The notes beneath the pieces are model-generated. The model had not been told where the DNA came from, did no database searches, and saw nothing but the letters and a program-made list of their open reading frames with translations. Of a stretch of 64,000 nucleotides of DNA, positions 57,205 to 64,000 are shown piece by piece. Both the position numbers and the translations under genes were made by a program. Numbering within the stretch: the first letter of the stretch is position 1; each line of letters starts with the position of its first letter. Origin of the DNA: Paguma larvata (taxonomy: Eukaryota; Chordata; Mammalia; Carnivora; Viverridae); the NCBI GenBank assembly GCA_030068075.1, contig CM057844.1, positions 17,530,001-17,594,000 on the forward strand, written 5' to 3'.

Positions 57205-57425
57205 CATCTCTCACCTTCTTCATTAACATCATCCTCCATTCAGGTCACCCAAAGTTCTTTCTCAGTGTTATTAGAAAATACTGTGCTCTTTCATGCTTCC
57301 ATCAACTTTGAATGTTTTTCCCTCCCTTCCAGAGAAACTTGACTAGAAATCTACTTCCTCTGAGACCATCCTGACCTCTGCCTCAATAGCATTTATCACT
57401 GTTATTACTTGCATCTCAGGGCCCA
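57205..57425 (+). mobile_element. L2 LINE 3' fragment, sense
   Basis: TCAGGTCACCCAAAGTTCTT-like 'aggtctcagctcaaatgtcac', CTCTGAGACCATCCTGACCT and AGCATTTATCACTGTTATTA follow the sense L2 order. Confidence 0.5.
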
Positions 57426-57589
57426 CTGCATAAGAGGCCCTTCTGGAATAAACGCATTCAAATATCATGAAAAAAATGCAACAATATTAGATTGTATTTG
57501 ATTTAAAGAATTTTTTCAAGATTTCTTTTTGTTTTAGACTTTCATATATGGAATTGTTATTAGTTTCAGATGTGCGTGCACATAGGTAG

Positions 57590-57685
57590 ATAGAAAAACA
57601 GGTAAAGGGATAGAAAATAGAAAATAGAAATGGATAGATAGATAAACATCCATGGAAAGACAGATACAGAGATAAAACAAAAATA
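57590..57685. repeat. GATA/GAAA-rich low-complexity stretch
   Basis: Imperfect repeats of GATAGAAAA, GAAAATAGAAA and GATAGATAGATAAA. Confidence 0.7.
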
Positions 57686-58120
57686 GTAATTTTTGATATT
57701 CTGGGATTCAGTAAAAGAATCAGCTAGTCAATGTGCCTTAGGAGCTGGTTTCTTTATCGTTGTTTAGCTATAGTGAAGTATAATTGACAAATTAAAAACG
57801 TATATATTTAAGGTGAACAATGCTTTGATATATATAAGCACTATGAATGATCACCACAATCAAGCTAATTAAAATATCCATCACCTCACATAGCAACCTC
57901 TGTATGTGTATGTGTGTGTGATAAGAACCCTGAATATCCATCCTTAAAACAAGTTTTAAGTATATAATACAGTATTGTTAACTAGAGTCACCATACTGTA
58001 CATTAGATCTCTAGAACTTACTCATCTTGTATAACTGAAACTTTGTTCCCTTTGACCAACATCTCCCCATTCCCTCCAACCTTCAACCTCTAGAAACAAA
58101 GACTCTACTCTGTGCTTCTA

Positions 58121-58269
58121 TGAATTCAACAATTTTATTTTATTTTTTATTTTTTAAAATTTTTAGAGAGCTCTACACCCAATATAGGACCTGAACTCAT
58201 AACCCCAAGATCAAGAATCACATGCTCTACCTACTGAGTCAGCCAGGCACCCTGAGTTCAACTATTTTA
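58121..58269 (-). mobile_element. Short-type SINEC in the L1MA, with target-site duplications
   Basis: The SINE body 58138-58252 is only about 115 bp. The minus strand starts GGGTGCCTGGCTGACTCAGT, then AGGTAGAGCATGTGATTCTT, TTATGAGTTCAGGTCCTATA, TTGGGTGTAGAGCTC and a T/A-rich tail. It lacks the GCTGACAGCTCAGAGCC body and the CT-rich part of the long feliform SINEC. Flanks TGAATTCAACAATTTTA and TGAGTTCAACTATTTTA match at 15 of 17. This short structure is shared with the copy at 63886-64000. Confidence 0.92.
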
Positions 58270-59202
58270 GATTCCACATATAAGCGAGATCATGTAGTAT
58301 TTGTCTTTTTGTGACTGGCTTATTTCATTTAGCATAATGTCCTCCAGGTCCATCTATATCGTCACAGATAGCAGGATTTCCTTCATTTTTAAGCTGAATA
58401 ATATTCCAATGTATATTCCACATTTTCCTTATGCATTATTTCTCAAGGGACACTTGTGTTGTTTCCATATCTTGGCTATTGTGAATAATGCTTCAGTGAA
58501 CATGGGAATGCAGATATCTCTTTGAGATACTGATTTCATTTCCAATGGTTATATACCCAGAAGAAGGATCGTTGGAACATATTTTAGTTCTATTTTTAAT
58601 TTTTTGAGGAGTCTCCATACTGTTTTCCATCCTGGATGTACCAATTACATCCCTATCAATAGTGTAGAAAGATTCCCTTTTCTTCACTTTTCTCCACCCT
58701 CACCAACACTTGCTATCTTTTGCCTTTTTGATAATGCCATCCTAACAGTTGTAAGGTGATAACTCAGTAATTTTGATTTGTATTTCCTTGATGATTAGTG
58801 ATGTTGAGCACCTTTCAATCAGCCACTGACTTCTGTATGCCTTCTTTTGAGAAATACCTATTCAGTTACTTCCTATTTTTTACTTGGGTTGGGGTTTCTG
58901 TTTTTTGGTTTTGTTTTTGTTTTTTTTTTTTTGCTATTGAGTTGTCTGAGTTTCTTGTATATCTTGAATATTAACTCTTTATCAGATACATGGCGTACAA
59001 ATATTTTCTCCCATTCAGTAGTTTCTTTTTACTTTGTTGATCGTTTTCTTTGCTGTGCAGAATCTTTTTAGTGTGATACAATCTCATTTCTTTTTTGTTT
59101 GCCTGTGCTTTTGGGGTTTTATCTAAAAAAAAAATCACTGCCTAAACCACTATCAAGAAGCTTTCCCCTTTATTTTCTTCTAGTTAGCTTTACTGTTTCA
59201 GG

Positions 59203-59434
59203 TCTTCTGTTTAATTTTTTTTTTAATATTTGTTTATTTTTCAGAGACAGACAGACAGAGCCTGAGCGGGGGAGGGGCAGAGAGAAGAGACATGAAATCT
59301 GAAGCAGGCTCCAGGCTCTGAGCTGTCAGCACAGAGCCCAACGCGGGGTTTAAACCCACAAACCGCAAGATCATGACTGAGCCGCAAGTTGGGCACTTAA
59401 CAGACTGAACCACCCAGGTGGCTCTTCTGTTTAA
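59203..59434 (-). mobile_element. Long-type SINEC in the L1MA, with perfect target-site duplications
   Basis: Minus-strand body 59215-59422. + strand: TTTTTAATATTTGTTTATTT, GAGCGGGGGAGGGGCAGAGA, CTGAAGCAGGCTCCAGGCTC with TGAGCTGTCAGCACAGAGCC, CAAACCGCAAGATCATGACT and the head GACTGAACCACCCAGGTGG. Flanks TCTTCTGTTTAA at 59203-59214 and 59423-59434 are identical over 12 bp. It retains CpGs and so is among the younger copies. Confidence 0.96.
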
Positions 59435-60056
59435 ATCTTTAATTCATTTTTAGTTGATTTTTTTTATGTAGTGTGAAGTAAGGGTCCAATTTAATTCTTC
59501 TGTATGTGGATATCCAGTTTTCCCAGCACAATTTGTTGAAGAGACTATCTTCTCCCCCATCGTATATTTTTGGCACCCCTGTTGAAAATCAGTTGACCAT
59601 AAATGTGTGGATTGATTTCAATACTCCCTATTCTGTTCCATTTATCTACATGTCTGATTATATGCCAGTACCATCCTGTTTTGATTATTATAGCTTTGTA
59701 ATATCATTTGAAATCAGGAAGTGGGATGCCCCCAGCTTTGTTCTTACTTAAGATTGCTTTGGATATTTGGGGTCATTTGTGGTTCCATAAGAATTGTAGG
59801 ATTGCTTTTTCTAGTTCTGTGCCAGAATGTCACTGGGATTTTGATAGGGTTGCACTGAATCTATAAGTCATTTTGGATTGTATGGACATTTTAACAATAT
59901 TAAGTCTTCCTATCCATGAACATGGAAGGTTTTTCTATTTGGGTCTCCTTTAATTCCCTTCAACTACGTTTTATAAATTTCAGTGTGCGAATCTTTCACC
60001 TCTTTGATTAAGTGTATTCCTAAGTATTTCATTCTTTTTGTTGCTATTACAAATGA

Positions 60057-60313
60057 ATTATTTTCTTTTTTTATGCATCTTTACAAAAATACTTTTTTTT
60101 AACTTTTTATTGTCAAATTGGTTTCCATACACCACCCAGTGCTCATCCCAACCCATGCCTCCTCAGTGCCTGTCACCCACTCTCCCCCCTCCCACACCCA
60201 CCTTAACCCTCAGTTTGTTCTTAGTATTTAAGAGTCTCTTATGTTTTGTCTCCCTCTCTGTGTGTCTTTTTTCTTTCCCCTCTTCCCCTCCCCCATGGCT
60301 TTATTATTTTCTT
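60057..60313 (-). mobile_element. Felid-type L1 3' end in the L1MA, with target-site duplications
   Basis: The insert 60068-60302 is antisense. It has a T-run (60066-60072), 20 bases of non-L1 sequence (ATGCATCTTTACAAAAATAC), a second T-run (60093-60100), then AACTTTTTATTGTCAAATTG, GTTTCCATACACCACCCAGT, GCTCATCCCAACCCATGCCT and the pyrimidine-rich 3' UTR to CCCCCATGG. Flanks ATTATTTTCTT at 60057-60067 and 60303-60313 are identical over 11 bp. Removing the insert and one duplication restores the L1MA sequence TTATTTTCTTAATTTCC. Severely 5'-truncated, no ORF. Confidence 0.92.
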
Positions 60314-60390
60314 AATTTCCTTTTCAGATAGTTCATTTTTTGTATATTAGAAATGTCACTGATTTTTGTATGTTGATTTTATATCTTACA

Positions 60391-62849
60391 ACTTGGGTCT
60401 GGTTCTAAAGCTGAAGGTCTTGTAGACATAAGGGTTGGATAAGCAATGCCCAATTTATGTACAGAATATCCCTTTTTTTGAGAAAGAATCTTTTTCAACA
60501 TATCTTCATGTTTTTTCTTTTTTCCCTTTTTTCCTATACCAAGTACTTGGAAGTATACTGATAAATGTATCTGACTTACTAAAAACGTTACATTATTTAA
60601 AAATTCAGTTTTATTCCTTAAAGTCTAGTGCACATTGTAAAGTGTGTATTAGTAATTTCTATTAAGCAATATGAAGACATTTAAAATCACGTTGGGTCCT
60701 ACAAAGTAAAAGATGTATTTTAACCAAAAATGTCTCATACTTACACTGACACTAAAAATGAACTCATAGACTTAGAAATTTGAGGTACATAGTTGGGATT
60801 CCTTTTGTTTCCCTTGAGTCTTCCTTGGTTCATGAAAACTGCCTGTTCTAGAATACATTTCTCTTCCTTGAAACTTTCCTTTTAATAACGATTGCTGCTA
60901 TTATACGCTAAGTATTGTGCTATGTTGTTGAGATTTCAAAAATAATATTAAAAAACATATAGAGGAAGAAACATTACTTGTCTTAATAAATATTACTTTG
61001 TCTCATAATAAATAATATTTTATCTCAATAAACATTATAGCGAACAGGCCCAGATTTTTCAAAATTGAGATAGGAAAGGCCAGACCTAATGGGGTTTTAC
61101 ACTTACCTGCTAAGAGTATCATTTTAGATTTCAGATAATTAGCAAGCCAATATTCACAATACAAAAAAAAAATACTTCTGGGGGTGAAATAAGCAAGATC
61201 CAGGTCTTCCAGAGGTCAAGAAAAGCTTATGATAAGTTCCTATGATACTAAAAAATGAAGAAGTGTTACCATTTGATTTAAAAAATTGCAAAATATTTTA
61301 AGTATTTACCTTGAACATGGTAACACTTTTAATTTTAAAATACTATGCAAAATAATTGTGATGGTCATAAAATTAGCACATATATTTACAAATAATATCA
61401 TTTTATAGTTCCTTAGAAATTATATGGTTCAGCTAAAATGACATGAGTTTGATCTTGCAGGATGGGTAACTATGAAATCATTTTTGACCTCTATAACAGT
61501 ACACTTGTGTGTACAACTTCATTTAAAGAAAATGTAAAAAACCTTATTTATACACTAATTTTAATGTGGAAAGTATACATGTGAGGTCACAGTGAAGGAA
61601 CCCAGTGACATGCCCTGGTCAAAAAGGCAAAGTGGCTAATATTCTGGAGTTGTCACCACCCAGGACCCTGGCATACAATAGAAGGAGTATTTCAGAAATG
61701 CTCCCTGTCTTTAAGAGTTAAGACAAACTTCTTTCTCTGCATTCTTCTCTTCACTGATAAACCGAAATCTTTCTTGCCATTAATCATAACAACACCTTCT
61801 GATGTAAATAACAAGTATTCTATTACCACCTATAAAATAATATGCTTGATCTATGACATAGAAGGGGGATTCTCATTCACAAGAGAATGGTAATACCAGG
61901 GCTAGGGGAAATCAGACAAAGATCTGGAAATGAGATAAGGGAGAAAAGGAAAATGGAGGAAGAGTGAAGAAAGGAACGAAGGAAAAAAGGCAAGCAGGCA
62001 GAGAGAGAGGAAGAAAGGAAGAAGAAAGCAATCATATTTTTCAAGGAAGAAAGGGCAGGAGACCTTGTCTAACAGGGTAAAAGCAAAAAGGTGCAGAATC
62101 GCCAGGGCCTTTCCAACACAGACATTGAACCTCAGGCTCTAGCCCTTCCCAACAATGAAACGATAGGAGAATTCAGGACCCGGGCACTGCTCCGGCATAA
62201 CTGTGGACAGATTTTCCCCCATATGTTTACAGAATTCCGAAAGTACAGAAATAGCTGTTGAGCTCTAAGCAGTTTTTGTAAAATTACCCCAGCTCGGAGA
62301 TGTTTTCATTCTACCCTGGGGACTCTTTGGTGAAATCTAAATAAGTGGAAAGGTTCAGCTATTTTGGAGTTTTCCTTGTGCTAAATAATATTCTGTAGAT
62401 TGGATTAAAAGCAGGGAAAAAGTAGATATTTTCATATTCACATAAATCAAAATGGTGAATGTTTAAAACAAACAAAAAAGTGCCTTTGGGCTAAAACCAA
62501 TTATGGAAATTCTTAGCCAAAAAGGATAACTTATTAGATCATTTATAATGAGCACAACATGCAAATGAAAACTTGGTGTCCCTGTCCTCAGCTACCACAG
62601 ACATTATGATGCTTTCTATTTATAAAAATGATCACAATAAGGTTCTGGAAGGCCCATAGTAGGAGGATCTGGACAAGGGTCTACAAAAATTCTGCCTGAT
62701 CAACACTGATTGCAGCAATAGTCGGTACACAGTGTGACAGCTGTGGGTAAATTTTCTTTCTCTTGTGGTTCTCCTCATTAACTTCACTGGTTCTTAGGGG
62801 TTATTTTTCAAATTAGTTAATTCACAAAAGCACAATGAGAACAACTCTG
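60391..62849. other. No gene; ~2.4 kb AT-rich unassigned DNA
   Basis: Strongly AT-rich to about 61580, then mixed. A purine-rich tract lies at about 61920-62025 (GGAAGAAAGGAAGAAG). Small local repeats AATAAATATTACTTTGTCTC / AATAAATAATATTTTATCTC occur near 60986 and 61006. No coding signature. Confidence 0.5.
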
Positions 62850-63092
62850 TTCACCTGATGAGTTTCCACTCCTTCAGACAGCAGCTCAAACAATACTTCC
62901 CCAGAGAAGCTCTCTCTGACCATAAACCCCAAACAAACTCAAGCAAAATATTATATATTATAGCCCCTAATCAGTTTCTGTCTCTCCCTTAGAATGGAAT
63001 CCCCTGGAAAGCAGAAACAATGTCTATTATACTCATCATAGTAGCCCCATGCCTAACCTTTAGTGAATACTCTAAGCAAATATTTATTGAAG
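62850..63092 (+). mobile_element. L2 LINE 3' end, sense
   Basis: TTCCACTCCTTCAGACAGCA, TCAAACAATACTTCCCCAGA, GAAGCTCTCTCTGACCATAA, TAGAATGGAATCCCCTGGAA with AGCAGAAACAATGTCTATTA, ATAGTAGCCCCATGCCTAAC and the end CAAATATTTATTGAA. The L2 end normally runs into short tandem repeats (TGAATGAATGA), and here it runs directly into the GGAA microsatellite. Confidence 0.75.
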
Positions 63093-63200
63093 GAAGGAAG
63101 GAAGGAAGGAAGGAAGGAAGGAAGGAAGGAAGGAAGGAAGGAAGGAAAGGAGGGAGGGAGGAAGGAAGGAAGGGAGGGAGGAAGGAAGGAAGGAAAGAAA
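63090..63200. repeat. GGAA tetranucleotide microsatellite
   Basis: About 14 perfect AAGG units (63090-63147), then an imperfect part with GGGAGGGAGG groups. It starts at the tail of an L2 copy. The 63-codon (+) and 61-codon (-) open frames across it are repeat artefacts. Confidence 0.97.
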
Positions 63201-63885
63201 ATTATCCTTAATATCTAATAATATAATTTCATTACTAGAAAGATTTTGACTGCAAGTAACACAATACACACCTGAACTTCATTAAGAAGTCCAGAGGCAG
63301 GTGTTTCCAGAGTAGGTAAATTGACCAGTTTAACCATGTCAGGGCACCGAATCTACTTCACTGTCAGTCTCTTGATTTCCCCCTTATCATCACAAGATGG
63401 CTGCCACAATTTTGAGCATACACCCTCACAAAACTGGGTTTAAACCAGTAAATACCAAAAGAAGAGATCACGTCTCAAACATCAGTCTCTTATTAAGGAA
63501 GAAAATTCTCAGAGACCTACTGAACAGATTTCTTCCTCAGTTCCCAATGGCCAGAATATGCCCTTAGCCAACCTGCAAGGAAGGCTGGGAAAGAAAGTGC
63601 CTGGCATTTCTATATCTATAATAAGAGGAGGGCTCTGTGAGCAAAAAGAAAGAGTAGACAAATGTAGCAATCAAGAGTCTGCCGGAGGGACTTAAGATTG
63701 TACTCTTGAGTCACCATTTTTTAAAAAATATATAATTAAAATATGAGCCCTGTTGTACCATGAGAACGTGGGAAGAACACGTTCTACGCATCGCTTCCCT
63801 TCGTCCAAAGAGGCAGAAAAGCAGGAGAATCCAAAAATGCTTCAAGAAATGAAATCCAATGTCTGACAAAAAAAGAACCTTAATA
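63201..63885. other. No feature recognised
   Basis: Unassigned DNA between the microsatellite and the terminal SINE. Confidence 0.5.
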
Positions 63886-64000
63886 GGGCACCTGGCTGGC
63901 TCAGTCGATACAGCATGCAAGTTTTAATCTCTGAGTCATTGAGTTCGAGTCCCATGTGGGGTGTAGAGATAACGTAAAAGAAAATATTAAAAAAAAAACA
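63886..64000 (+). mobile_element. Short-type SINEC, sense, running to the window end
   Basis: GGGCACCTGGCTGGCTCAGT, CGATACAGCATGCAAGTTTT, GAGTTCGAGTCCCATGTGGG (B-box region) and GTGTAGAGATAACGTAAAAG, then an A-rich tail at the window edge. About 115 bp, without the long feliform body. The right target duplication would lie beyond the window. Confidence 0.9.

Larger units (their letters stand above)
57755..60390 (-). mobile_element. L1MA-like element, antisense, hosting three younger insertions
   Basis: About 2.1 kb of old L1 once the inserts are removed. 3' UTR: AGTGAAGTATAATTGACAAA, AGGTGAACAATGCTTTGATA, TGTTAACTAGAGTCACCATA. ORF2 antisense: TTTGTGACTGGCTTATTTCA, GGCTATTGTGAATAATGCTT, GATGTTGAGCACCTTTCAAT, CAGCACAATTTGTTGAAGAG, 'aatcagttgaccataaatgtgtgg', ATTTTGATAGGGTTGCACTG and CCTAAGTATTTCATTCTTTT. 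Inserts: SINE 58138-58252, SINE 59215-59422, L1 3' end 60068-60302. Truncated 5' near 60390. It predates the carnivore-specific insertions it carries. Confidence 0.9.
58280..60390 (-). pseudogene. LINE-1 ORF2 remnant in the L1MA-like element
   Basis: The antisense strand encodes degraded L1 ORF2 from the mid/late region to the C-terminus, split by stops, frameshifts and three insertions. One open piece (58493-58687) reads RMENSMETPQKIKNRTKI, a drifted version of the [15 protein letters not shown] region in another frame. No intact reverse-transcriptase or endonuclease domain. Not functional. Confidence 0.8.

Noticed and set aside
53881..60955. A 21-nt match (ATTTCAAAAATAATATTAAAA) near 53882 and 60935
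   Set aside because: Very AT-rich and low complexity. A chance match is plausible and flanks do not align, unlike the 43-nt identity.
63020..63269. Repeated Lys/Glu/Gly and Leu/Pro/Ser frames
   Set aside because: Translations of both strands of the GGAA microsatellite.
1..64000. CRISPR arrays, bacterial-type operons or phage genes
   Set aside because: No spaced direct repeats of the right type, no ribosome binding site pattern and no long gene-dense frames. The repeat content is that of a mammalian nuclear genome.

Overview
This window is mammalian nuclear DNA from a carnivore of the cat side (Feliformia). The tell-tale elements are tRNA-derived CAN-type SINEs (SINEC) in their long feliform form: a tRNA-like head reading GGTGGCTCAGTCGGTTAAG, an A/B-box region, a body with GCTGACAGCTCAGAGCC, and a CT-rich segment before AAATAAAC and the A-tail. 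There are also young carnivore LINE-1 3' ends with a polypurine 3' UTR. The exact species cannot be read from this sequence.

I find no protein-coding gene, no rRNA, no functional tRNA and no CRISPR array. All open frames are short (177 codons at most), lack codon-level family resemblance, and most fall in intergenic or repeat sequence. The longest, at 46935-47468, runs straight through a SINE. The only recognisable protein remnants are broken LINE-1 ORF2 (reverse transcriptase) tails. The window is best read as gene-poor intergenic sequence or part of a very large intron. Intron and intergenic DNA cannot be told apart here.

Layout. 1-17 kb: ancient mammalian repeats (L2, MIR, one Tigger-like and one hAT-like DNA transposon) in mostly unassigned sequence, with two nests: a hAT in a MIR, and a MIR in an L2. 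17-25 kb: two old L1M fragments, two SINECs, an L2, and an imperfect ~101-bp tandem duplication. 27-35 kb: a 1.6-kb 5'-truncated carnivore L1 with target-site duplications, a MaLR-type LTR, then a 2.1-kb L1 into which two younger L1 3' ends inserted in opposite directions. 35-46 kb: LTR fragments of the MaLR/ERVL class, MER20-, MER5A- and other hAT-type elements, an old L1MB and an AAAG microsatellite. 46-50 kb: a small GC-rich patch and three SINECs within 2.4 kb. 50-57 kb: MIR/L2 relics, a long alternating purine-pyrimidine tract and another MaLR LTR. 57.7-60.4 kb: one L1MA-like element carrying two SINECs and a young L1 3' end, each bounded by target-site duplications. 60-64 kb: unassigned AT-rich DNA, an L2 whose tail runs into a GGAA microsatellite, and a short-type SINEC at the window edge.

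No undescribed functional system was found. The observations most worth checking are the nested L1 locus at 33.1-35.2 kb; a 43-nt perfectly identical segment at 26519 and 30096, which looks like a templated copy; and a possible short 3' transduction in the L1 at 60.1 kb. Repeat family names below come from recognition of consensus motifs, not from a database search.
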